DNA from: Bacteroidota bacterium
GTDB taxonomy: Bacteria > Bacteroidota > Bacteroidia > CAMBQF01
DNA: 23,166 nucleotides
Reading direction: 5' to 3'
Assembly: GCA_027483285.1 (NCBI GenBank)
Contig: JAIXUZ010000373.1
Location: 1-23,166, forward strand
Shown: positions 1 to 7,738 of the stretch, one piece after another
Layout of the letters: each line of letters opens with the position of its first letter
Numbering within the stretch: the first letter of the stretch is position 1
Made by a program: the position numbers and the translations under genes
The notes under the pieces: generated by a model
Told to the model about the DNA's origin: nothing
The model's database searches: none
What the model saw: only the letters and a program-made list of their open reading frames with translations

Positions 1-1
1 A

Positions 2-151
2 ATTACCATTGCCGAGGTAGAGCACCTGATACCCGCCGGCGAACTTGACCCTGCACAGATACACACCCCGGGCATTTATGTGCAACGCATTTTCCAGGGC
101 ATAGACTATGAAAAACGCATAGAGCAACGCACGGTGTTGCCCCGCAACTAA
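2..151 (+). CDS. scoA: 3-oxoacid CoA-transferase subunit A, C-terminal fragment (5' end outside window)
   Basis: The last 49 codons of a plus-strand gene, read from base 2 to the TAA at 149-151, are visible. The peptide contains PAGELDPAQIHTPGIYVQRI and ends in YEKRIEQRTVLPRN. This is the characteristic C-terminus of the A subunit of succinyl-CoA:3-ketoacid CoA-transferase, where a conserved HTPG(I/V)(Y/F)V segment precedes YEKRIE. The family moves CoA between succinyl-CoA and acetoacetate in ketone-body or acetoacetate use. In bacteria the B subunit is usually adjacent to A; it is not downstream here, so it would lie upstream or elsewhere. The gene is followed by a hairpin terminator at 181-209. 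Family identity comes from the C-terminal signature only. The catalytic glutamate is on the B subunit and cannot be checked here. Confidence 0.85.
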   Translation: MTIAEVEHLIPAGELDPAQIHTPGIYVQRIFQGIDYEKRIEQRTVLPRN

Positions 152-180
152 AAGGCATCTTACTAATCAATCCCAATAAA

Positions 181-209
181 AAAAGTCCCACCAAATGGCG
201 GGACTTTTT
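181..209. terminator. Bidirectional intrinsic terminator
   Basis: GTCCCACC at 185-192 pairs with GGCGGGAC at 197-204 around an AAAT loop, with one A/C mismatch. An A-run lies on the left and TTTTT on the right. The hairpin sits between the plus-strand CoA-transferase end (151) and the minus-strand barrel gene end (256), so it can terminate both convergent units. Confidence 0.75.
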
Positions 210-255
210 CTTTATCCTTTTATCCGACTACTGTCTGGCAACTGAGAAACGGCAA

Positions 256-1932
256 CTATAAGCTATAAGCTATCCCCAGTATAAAGTTAATCCGCTGCGA
301 TGGGAAACCATAGTAACGCTCGTACCTGCGGGCCGCAATATTGTTCACATTTAAAAAGGCAGAAAGCACCTTGTTGTAGCGGTATTCAATACCCAGGTTA
401 GCATCAACATAAGGCTTAAGCTCTAACGCTTTAAACGTGTTGGCTATTGGCAAGCCAAGGCTGTCTGTAGCAAAAACACGTGCAAAGCGGGTACCCATTA
501 CATACACATCGGCCTTAAGCAATAGCTTGTTGGCTATATTATAACGCCCATTAAGCGACACGCGGAAGTTAGGCATATGCCATGCTTTTTCTTCGTGCTT
601 AGGCTTGTAGCTGTAAAATTCGCCACGGGCAGCCAGGGTAAACTTATCGCCCTTGGCAAAAGCCAGTTCGCCGTTTACGTTAAATACCCGCACGGTATCA
701 TATAGAGTAAAAAACGTGTTCCGTGGACCAATAGCCGTATCGTTAACAAATAGCGGCATGTTGTCTACCATTTGGCGGTTTACATCAATTTTAAACGATG
801 TGTTCTTGCTCAAAGCCCCTTTAAAACCACCATTCAGTTGTAGCTTATGGTTACTGTTTTGTATAGATGCATTGGTGTTCAGGAACATATTCTGTTGCGT
901 TAAGCCCAGGTAGGTGTTCCGCTTAAGCTCACCGTTAATGCCCGCAAATACTATCACATAGTCTTCGTATAAATTAAAGCTGGCCTCTATAGTAGGGTGG
1001 AAGTAAAAACGGGTGTTAGTATCCTGTAAACTTAAAAAGGCATTAACACCGGCACGCACCATGTATTTATCCCCCTGTGCCCTAAAGAAAGGTTTTAAGG
1101 TAACCAGGTAGGTATTTATGGTATCGGGTATGGCGTTTATATTGCGGATATAGTCGAAGTAGCCCGCGCCACCATAACTCAGGTTGTTGTTGTTAAACCA
1201 GGCCTTGCCACCAATGCTAAAATAGTTCTCAGTGCTTTTAAAACGGTCGGCCAGGTAGTAATAGCGCATATCTATCTTGTGGTGTATCCTGCTCGAGTCG
1301 GCTACGTAATTGCTCTCCGCGCTCAGGTTTACCCCAATATGGTTAAAGTATTGCAGCACATCATCCTTGCTAAGGTTAAATTCGCTTGGGTTAAACCCAT
1401 AATAGTGGCGGGCATTGCGGTTGTAGTATAAGTCGCCTGCAAGTGTATGCTTGCCCACAAAGCTTTTACCATACAACGATACCTCGTTGGTGCTATAACC
1501 CGCAGGCCCACGGTCTTTTATCTTTCCGGTTGATGATAAGTGCTTGTAGTGCATGCCCAGGCTCATGGTCTTAGAGCGCAGGCTGTTTACCCAAAGCTCA
1601 CCATAAGGGGTAGTATAGTTGCCAAAGCCAACCTTAGCATGCGCACGGTATAGCTTTTCGCGGCCGCCGTCTTTAATTGTAGCAGCCTTAATAGGGTCCA
1701 GTTCAAACCCTGTTTTAAACTGGCTTTGCACGGTGGTATAGTTAAGTACCGGTTGTTTAGGCACACTATCAGTAACCTTGGGGTTCTCGTAATATTTGTT
1801 GGCCGGTGCCAGTTCAGGGCTGTACGGACTGTCTACAATCACATCTCCGTTAACTCCCCCTTTGCCGGGTTGTGCCGCAACGTTTAAAACCGCTGCAAAA
1901 CAAGCTATCGCTATTATTATCTTCTTGCTCAT
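256..1932 (-). CDS. Plug-less outer membrane beta-barrel protein (TonB-receptor-like), partner of the TPR protein
   Basis: The 558-aa protein has a signal peptide (residues 1-20, MSKKIIIA...NVAA, cleavage before QPGK). An approximately 70-residue Pro-rich periplasmic lead follows, then a long run of amphipathic beta strands rich in Tyr, Phe and Asn, from about residue 90 to the end. It resembles the barrel half of TonB-dependent receptors, including a C-terminal NVNNI segment and terminal strand ending GIAYSL. However, there is no plug domain and no carboxypeptidase-like domain, and the protein is much shorter than a normal receptor. Bacteroidota genomes carry a conserved family of this kind, often labelled TonB-dependent receptor. 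Its ATG overlaps the TAA of the upstream TPR gene by one base (TAATG), so the two are probably translationally coupled and may form one complex. Substrate and function are unknown. The barrel call is firm; the role is not. Confidence 0.8.
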   Translation of the reverse strand: MSKKIIIAIACFAAVLNVAAQPGKGGVNGDVIVDSPYSPELAPANKYYENPKVTDSVPKQPVLNYTTVQSQFKTGFELDPIKAATIKDGGREKLYRAHAKVGFGNYTTPYGELWVNSLRSKTMSLGMHYKHLSSTGKIKDRGPAGYSTNEVSLYGKSFVGKHTLAGDLYYNRNARHYYGFNPSEFNLSKDDVLQYFNHIGVNLSAESNYVADSSRIHHKIDMRYYYLADRFKSTENYFSIGGKAWFNNNNLSYGGAGYFDYIRNINAIPDTINTYLVTLKPFFRAQGDKYMVRAGVNAFLSLQDTNTRFYFHPTIEASFNLYEDYVIVFAGINGELKRNTYLGLTQQNMFLNTNASIQNSNHKLQLNGGFKGALSKNTSFKIDVNRQMVDNMPLFVNDTAIGPRNTFFTLYDTVRVFNVNGELAFAKGDKFTLAARGEFYSYKPKHEEKAWHMPNFRVSLNGRYNIANKLLLKADVYVMGTRFARVFATDSLGLPIANTFKALELKPYVDANLGIEYRYNKVLSAFLNVNNIAARRYERYYGFPSQRINFILGIAYSL

Positions 1933-4900
1933 TAGTTTTCTGGTTGGGGTTCAACGTTTGGTTTGCTGTCTGCTCCGCCGGTACCTATATCAATCTCGTC
2001 AGGCTCATCGGGTGGTGCCAGCTTCGGTTTATTCTCTTCCTGGATGATTTTATTAAGCTTCGTTTGGGCAGCATCGCGCACATCGTCATTACCTTTATAA
2101 TTATCCAATATACTTTGCAGTGTAAGCTTTGCCTGATAAACATTGCCTTGGGCATAGTAGCTATCGGCCCATACAACAAAACCTTTGGCCACCCAGTAAC
2201 CGTAACTGCTAAACTCGCTCGATAGTTCTGTGGCCAGTTTATCAACTGCCTTATAGTCATTCTCTTTAAAAGAAATCTCTACCAGGTTGTATTTAGCCTC
2301 GGCACCAAAAGCGCTCTTCTCTGATTTGGCTACCCTTTTAAACTCCGTTTTAGCGGTTAATAAATCGCCCATGGCCATTGCGCAGCGGCCTATGTAAATC
2401 TGGGCCTCAACAATAAGCTGCGGCAACGCCTTTTCCGATCCTGTTACCTTATTAGCCGCGTCAATACACTGCTGGTATTGTTTAAGCTGGTAGTGGCAAT
2501 ACATTTGGCCTGCGCGTGCATCCACAAGGTACTCGGGCTTCTCGCTCACGTTCTCCAGTTGCTCGTAATCGGCCAGGGCATCGGTAAAGTTGTTTTTCTT
2601 GTAGTTGATGTACCCCGCTCTTAACAACGATTTTTCAGTATACCTGCTTGTGGGTTTAAGTATAACATAGTTGTAATCAGGAAGTGCATTAACAATATTG
2701 CCCTTGTCAAACTCACACTCGGCACGGTAGTAGTGAGCCTGTAGAATGAATATACCGCTAGGGTACTTATCTACATAGGTTTTAAAGGCAGGTATAGCTT
2801 TGTCGCATTCGCTTTTAGAGTATGCACGGAAAGCCGCCTCGTAGGTCGATGAGTCCAAATCGGCCACATCGGCCCCTTGTGGCAACGAGCCAATCAGGTT
2901 GGTGTATATCGTTATATCGTTGTTTTCTATGGCTATATCCTTAATATGCGTTAGGGCAGTAGAAGCCACATCGGTATTAGGGTATTTCTCTACTATCTCC
3001 TTAAACATCTTCAGCGCCGTTTGGTCGTCGTTGTTGGCATAATGCAACAGGGCAATTTTCAGCTTGGCATTTTTGCCCAGTTCGCTGTTGGCGTGGTCGG
3101 TAAGCACCTGCTGGTAATACACCATAGCCTGGGTATTGTCGTTCAAAAACTCATACGCCTGGCCTGCTTCATACTTAGAATCATCCAAATACTGCGATTT
3201 CGGGAACTGTGTTATCAGCTTTTTAAGCGTCTCTACCTTGGTTTTATTATCTCCGCCCAAGCCCGATACTATGGCCTTTTGGAATAATGCATAGTCCGAG
3301 CCACCCGCTTTTTTATCCGATGCCTGTCCATAAAAATCAGCTGCCAACAGGTATTCTTTGTTGATGAAGTAGCTGTCGCCAATGCGTAGCAAGGCATCGC
3401 TAATAAGCTTATTTTCTGATGATGGCGCGTCTTTTACATACTTGCGGAACGCACTGGCCGACTTAGTATATTCCTTTAGTTTATAATAGCCGTAGCCAAG
3501 ATTGCAGTTGGCCTTGTTAAACTCCGGCAACCCTGCAGATCCCGGCGCTTCCTGAAACTCATCAAAGCTTATAATAGATATTGCATAGTCATTCATCCGG
3601 TACTGGGCTTCGCCTTTCCAGTATTTAGCCAATGCAAAGTAGGTCTTGTTAAAGTTCGATCCGGCCGACTTATCAAAGAATGATATAGCCTCAGTATACT
3701 TTTGGTCGTTAAACAACTCCACCCCGCGGAAGAAGGCTATCTTCTGGTAAGCCTCTTTCATCTTCAGGTCTTTCACCTTTATCTTGTCCAGCGATTCTAA
3801 TGCCTTGTTGTAGTTCTTCGTAGTAAGGTATACACTCACAAGGTAGCCATAGGCTTCATCCTTACGGTCCGATTTTGGGTATTTCTTAATATACAACTCA
3901 AAGGCGTCTATCGCATCGCCATAAGGATTCATCGCCAGTTCGTACGATAGTTTGGCAAAGTTGAACAAGGCATCTTCTTCAATCTTAGTGTCAAATGACG
4001 TGCGCGAGGCAGCACCAAACTCGTCCCTTGCCATGGGCTTATTCCCAAGCTGTAAATAGCTGGCCCCTAAGTGGTAGTGGGCATTTTGGCTTAATGAGTC
4101 TTCATCGCTTACAGCTTCTTTAAACTCATCAACAGCTTTAGTGTAGTTGCTGCTTTTGTAGTAGGCATAGCCCAGCTGGTAAGCATCAAACCTATCGCTC
4201 TTGCCGCTCTTATCCCTGTACTTCTCCAGGTAGGGTATGGCTTCGCTGTACTTGCCGGTACGATAATACGATTCACCAATTATCCTCGCAATCTCAGGCC
4301 CACGCTTGGTGTTTGCAGAGTCTAACAGGCTCGGCGAGTATTCTATCACCTTATCATATTTGCCTTGCAGGTAATACAGCTGGCTTATATAGTAAGGCAC
4401 TATAGCTTTAAACGATGGGTCGGTTTGTAGTTTTAAAAACCCGTTCAGCGACGTATCATACTTTTTCTGTATATAATATATATGTGCTGTATAGTATATT
4501 GCCGTGTTGGTGTAGGCCGATTGTTTTTTAGTAAGCGCATCAAACATATTGAGCGCCTTGCTGTAGTCTTCTTTAGAGAAATAGCTATAGCCCAGCTTGT
4601 AGCGGTACTCATCTTCCTGCTCTTCGGTAAGTGAGTTTACTTCTACTTTTTCAAAATACGGTATGGCCTTTTTGTAGTTTTTACCGCCGTAGTAATACTT
4701 GCCCAGCTCAAAATTAGCCTGGTTTTGGCGGTTGTTGCCGGGGTATTTATCAAGGTAGGAAAGCAATAGGTACTCTCCGTCTTTGTTTTGTAGCTCAAGC
4801 GCGCACAAAGCGGCATAAAACTGTGCGTCTGCCGCTAGCAGCGTCGGTTTCGATTGCTTTATAAATTCGTTGAACTTTTGCTGGGCGGCACCAAATTTCT

Positions 4901-5042
4901 GGTGGTTATAAAGTTCTATACCATCGTGGTATAGTCCTTCAGGCTCAGTGTAAGCGGCGGTTTGTTGCGCGTGCAGTGGTATAGAACATACTATTCCCAT
5001 TAACGCCACCACCTGTATAATAACAAGCTTTAGCTTATCCAT
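1932..5042 (-). CDS. Large periplasmic tetratricopeptide-repeat protein
   Basis: The 1036-aa protein begins with a signal peptide (residues 1-25, hydrophobic core VVALMGIVCSIPL, cleavage near HAQ-Q). Almost all the rest is TPR repeats. Typical units read as a helix with YxxGxxYY or AxFxLGxxYY followed by a helix with YxxAIxxFxxxxxxYPxS, for example YPGNN, YPKSDRKDEAY, FPKSQYLDDSKY, YPNTDVA and YPSGIF. The last 35 or so residues form an acidic, Pro-rich, probably disordered tail (KLAPPDEPDEIDIG...). TPR solenoids of this type act as periplasmic or outer-membrane scaffolds (compare CpoB/YbgF-like and BamD-like repeats). The gene is first in the operon and shares a TAATG junction with the plug-less barrel gene, which points to joint function at the outer membrane. 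No enzymatic domain is visible. Confidence 0.85.
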   Translation of the reverse strand: MDKLKLVIIQVVALMGIVCSIPLHAQQTAAYTEPEGLYHDGIELYNHQKFGAAQQKFNEFIKQSKPTLLAADAQFYAALCALELQNKDGEYLLLSYLDKYPGNNRQNQANFELGKYYYGGKNYKKAIPYFEKVEVNSLTEEQEDEYRYKLGYSYFSKEDYSKALNMFDALTKKQSAYTNTAIYYTAHIYYIQKKYDTSLNGFLKLQTDPSFKAIVPYYISQLYYLQGKYDKVIEYSPSLLDSANTKRGPEIARIIGESYYRTGKYSEAIPYLEKYRDKSGKSDRFDAYQLGYAYYKSSNYTKAVDEFKEAVSDEDSLSQNAHYHLGASYLQLGNKPMARDEFGAASRTSFDTKIEEDALFNFAKLSYELAMNPYGDAIDAFELYIKKYPKSDRKDEAYGYLVSVYLTTKNYNKALESLDKIKVKDLKMKEAYQKIAFFRGVELFNDQKYTEAISFFDKSAGSNFNKTYFALAKYWKGEAQYRMNDYAISIISFDEFQEAPGSAGLPEFNKANCNLGYGYYKLKEYTKSASAFRKYVKDAPSSENKLISDALLRIGDSYFINKEYLLAADFYGQASDKKAGGSDYALFQKAIVSGLGGDNKTKVETLKKLITQFPKSQYLDDSKYEAGQAYEFLNDNTQAMVYYQQVLTDHANSELGKNAKLKIALLHYANNDDQTALKMFKEIVEKYPNTDVASTALTHIKDIAIENNDITIYTNLIGSLPQGADVADLDSSTYEAAFRAYSKSECDKAIPAFKTYVDKYPSGIFILQAHYYRAECEFDKGNIVNALPDYNYVILKPTSRYTEKSLLRAGYINYKKNNFTDALADYEQLENVSEKPEYLVDARAGQMYCHYQLKQYQQCIDAANKVTGSEKALPQLIVEAQIYIGRCAMAMGDLLTAKTEFKRVAKSEKSAFGAEAKYNLVEISFKENDYKAVDKLATELSSEFSSYGYWVAKGFVVWADSYYAQGNVYQAKLTLQSILDNYKGNDDVRDAAQTKLNKIIQEENKPKLAPPDEPDEIDIGTGGADSKPNVEPQPEN

Positions 5043-5385
5043 GTAGTTACCGTAAATTAATCAGGTAAAGTTAGCGCTACGCTTTATGGGATGAGGGTTA
5101 AGGTTATGAGAGTTATTAACGCAATTACGTTAAAAGGGTTACGCGTTATTTTTAGGGTAAATTATACAATAATATTTATCATAATACGTCTATTGTTTAT
5201 GTATTGTAAAAGTAACTAACCTGTTTTTTGGAAACTGTCTTTTTGTTTTTCTTTTGTAACTATTAGTATCAATGGAAACCTTGGAAACTCAAGGTGTATC
5301 TTTTTTTTAACCAACAAATATGTTAAAAAAATATGGGTGCAAATAGCCTGTTTATTCCTAATTTCGCCAAGTTTTAGCAAAGAGT
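5043..5385. other. Divergent intergenic region between the TPR operon and the TonB receptor operon
   Basis: This 343-bp AT-rich region carries no ORF that I can support. It should hold both divergent promoters. The best -7-like element for the rightward operon is TAATTTCG at 5359-5366 (one mismatch to TAnnTTTG), about 20 bp before the ATG. For the leftward operon, TAACTTTA (minus strand of 5066-5073) also has one mismatch. Neither has a convincing -33 TTTG, so both are weak. Three direct copies of TGGAAAC lie at 5229, 5273 and 5282. Confidence 0.4.
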
Positions 5386-7737
5386 ATGATTAAACTCTAT
5401 AAATTTTCCATAGCCGCCTTGCTTGCCTTATTGGCAACCAACATATCTGCACAAACTATATCGGGCACAGTTACTGATAGTGTAACTACACAACCTGTAA
5501 TGTTTGCTACTGTTGCAGCCAATGCACAAATAGCTGCTTTTACTGATGTATCGGGCAACTATAAGCTTAATGTTAAACCGGGTACCTATACTGTTACTGT
5601 AAAACAGTTGGGCTATCAAACCTACACTAAAGTTGTTACTGTATCCGCCGGCGAAAATATTCAGCTTGATGTATTATACAGCAAGCAAACCAAAAACCTT
5701 GGCACTGTTGTAGTAACGGGTGGGCAGTACGACAAGCGTATAAATGAAGAAACAATATCTATTGATGTTGTTAAAGATTACATCATAAAAAATAACGCTG
5801 TACAAAGCCTTAGCGATGTAGTTGCCCGCACACCCGGTGTAACGGTTATCGATGGGCAGGCTAACATACGCGGCGGTAGCGGATATTCTTACGGTGTAGG
5901 TAGCCGTGTTATGTTGTTGGTAGATAATATGCCGCTTGTTCGTGGCGATTGGGGTGACCTTAACTGGAACTTTGTGCCCTTAGAAAATGCCGAGCAGGTA
6001 GAGGTTGTTAAAGGTGCAGCATCTGTATTATATGGTTCAGCCGCCCTAAACGGTGTTATAAACGTTCGTACCGCATGGCCTATGGACACTGTGCCAGAAA
6101 CTAAAGTGCAGGTTTTTAGTGGCGTTTATATGAACCCACAGCGCGAGGAGTTGCGTTGGTGGCAGCGCAGCCAAAGCCCAAACTTTGTAGGTGGGTTCTT
6201 TAACCATAAACGCAAAATTAAAAATGTAGATCTTGTTGTTGGGGGTAATTTTAACCAGTTTAACAGCTACATGCAAAGTAATGATAACCAGCAGTTCCGC
6301 CTTAATGGTAAAGTACGTGTACACAGCAAAATACCCGGCCTAATATGGGGCGTAAATGCTAATATTATGTACAATCAGTATGACCGTATGATATTTTGGG
6401 AGAATGCTGATGGTGGCGCTTACAAACCATATCCGGGTGTAACATCAAATGAGCAGTATTATAATATCAATATTGACCCAAATATTACTTACATTACTCC
6501 TAAAAACATTAAACATACCCTGCGCATGCGTTACTACAATGTAACAATGTTGCGCAACAAAAATTTTGATAATTACAACAACCAGTTCTTTGGTGAATAT
6601 CAGTTTCAAAAACGTACTACTAAAGGATGGGTATTTACTACCGGCGTAGCAGGAAGTATAGGCTTTACACAAAGCACTGTTATTGGCGATGCTACCGCAA
6701 GGACATATTATGGTGGTGTTTATGCCCAGGTTGAGAAAAAGCTATGGGACCGCTTGTCTGTTGTTGGTGGTGTTCGTTACGAGCTCAATGTGTTTAGCCC
6801 ACCGCAAAAAATTGCAGGGTTTGATACCATTCCAGTGTTTATCCCCGACTTTTCAATTCCTGTATTCCGCTTTGGTGCCAATTATGCCCTTAACGAGTTT
6901 AACAACATCCGTGCATCGTGGGGCCAGGGCTTCCGTTCGCCAAGCGTGGTAGAGCGTTTTGTAAAAGGCAATATTGGCCCGCTTGTATTTTTTGCAAACC
7001 CTGCTATTAAGCCTGAATATGGTTGGAATGCTGAGGTTGCTTATAAACGCCAGTTTACCGGCGAAAAATTCCAGGGCTATTTTGATTTTGCACTGTTTTG
7101 GAATGAGTACCGCCAAATGACTGAGTTTGTGTTCGATTTATATCCACAAATACAAGAGGGTACGGGTATTGAATACTATACCCCCGGCTTTAAAAATCTT
7201 AACCGTGAGCGTAGCCGCATTGCAGGTTTTGAGGTTAGTGGCAATGGTGAGTGGTTAATCAATGCAAACCAATCGTTCCGCTTTTTTGGTGGCTATACTT
7301 ACTACTACCCCGGCGATTTACAAGGCGATACCGCCCAGCGTAAAGTGGGTAACTACCTGGCTAATGCATGGCGCGCACTGGTTAATCCCGACTCGCTGGT
7401 TATTACCAAAATGCTTACTTACCGTATGAACCACTCGGTTCGCTTAGACCTTGAATACCAGATTGGCCGCTTTAAAATAGGCACCACTGGTACCTACAAC
7501 AGCTTTATGAATAAGATAGACCCTGTGTTTAATACATTCATTCCTGGCTTAGCCGATTATAGGGCTAAAAACAACAAAGGCAAGCTTATTCTCGATGCTC
7601 GTTTGGTGTTCGATCTTAAACATAGCAACTCTGTAGGGTTGATAGTGCGTAACATATTTAATACTGAGTATTCTTTTAGGCCTGGTATTATGGAAGCGCC
7701 TACAAGCATAACCTTCCAATATTCGCATAAGTTCTAA
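5386..7737 (+). CDS. TonB-dependent outer membrane receptor with N-terminal carboxypeptidase-like domain
   Basis: The 783-aa protein has a signal peptide (residues 1-22, ATNISA before QTIS). A carboxypeptidase-regulatory-like domain follows at about 24-97 (ISGTVTDSVTTQPVMFATV, GNYKLNVKPGTYTVTVKQLGY). Next comes a TonB-box-like VVVTG at about 108-112 and a plug domain at about 120-228 (LSDVVARTPGV, NIRGGSGYSYGVGSRVMLLVDN, VEVVKGAASVLYGSAALNGVINV). A beta-barrel extends to the C-terminal aromatic residue (YSHKF). It should import a ligand across the outer membrane using TonB/ExbBD energy. No SusD-like gene is adjacent, so it is not a standard polysaccharide-utilisation receptor. The stop is one base from the ATG of the SCP2-racemase gene (TAATATG), which suggests a coupled operon and hints at a lipid, sterol or branched acyl ligand. 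The ligand is inference only. ATG 5386 is the first start and gives a proper signal peptide. Confidence 0.92.
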   Translation: MIKLYKFSIAALLALLATNISAQTISGTVTDSVTTQPVMFATVAANAQIAAFTDVSGNYKLNVKPGTYTVTVKQLGYQTYTKVVTVSAGENIQLDVLYSKQTKNLGTVVVTGGQYDKRINEETISIDVVKDYIIKNNAVQSLSDVVARTPGVTVIDGQANIRGGSGYSYGVGSRVMLLVDNMPLVRGDWGDLNWNFVPLENAEQVEVVKGAASVLYGSAALNGVINVRTAWPMDTVPETKVQVFSGVYMNPQREELRWWQRSQSPNFVGGFFNHKRKIKNVDLVVGGNFNQFNSYMQSNDNQQFRLNGKVRVHSKIPGLIWGVNANIMYNQYDRMIFWENADGGAYKPYPGVTSNEQYYNINIDPNITYITPKNIKHTLRMRYYNVTMLRNKNFDNYNNQFFGEYQFQKRTTKGWVFTTGVAGSIGFTQSTVIGDATARTYYGGVYAQVEKKLWDRLSVVGGVRYELNVFSPPQKIAGFDTIPVFIPDFSIPVFRFGANYALNEFNNIRASWGQGFRSPSVVERFVKGNIGPLVFFANPAIKPEYGWNAEVAYKRQFTGEKFQGYFDFALFWNEYRQMTEFVFDLYPQIQEGTGIEYYTPGFKNLNRERSRIAGFEVSGNGEWLINANQSFRFFGGYTYYYPGDLQGDTAQRKVGNYLANAWRALVNPDSLVITKMLTYRMNHSVRLDLEYQIGRFKIGTTGTYNSFMNKIDPVFNTFIPGLADYRAKNNKGKLILDARLVFDLKHSNSVGLIVRNIFNTEYSFRPGIMEAPTSITFQYSHKF

Positions 7738-7738
7738 T

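Noticed and set aside
250..275. Direct repeat CTATAAG near the end of the barrel gene
   Set aside because: Only two short copies, lying within the coding end of the barrel gene, and no other copy suggests mobility.
4460..4500. AT-rich tract resembling an origin or promoter
   Set aside because: It lies inside the TPR coding sequence and is explained by Tyr/Ile codons (TAT, ATA). No DnaA-box cluster is present.
5221..5345. T-rich runs in the long intergenic region considered as an ncRNA or terminator
   Set aside because: No stable inverted repeat precedes the T-runs, so neither an intrinsic terminator nor a structured RNA is supported.
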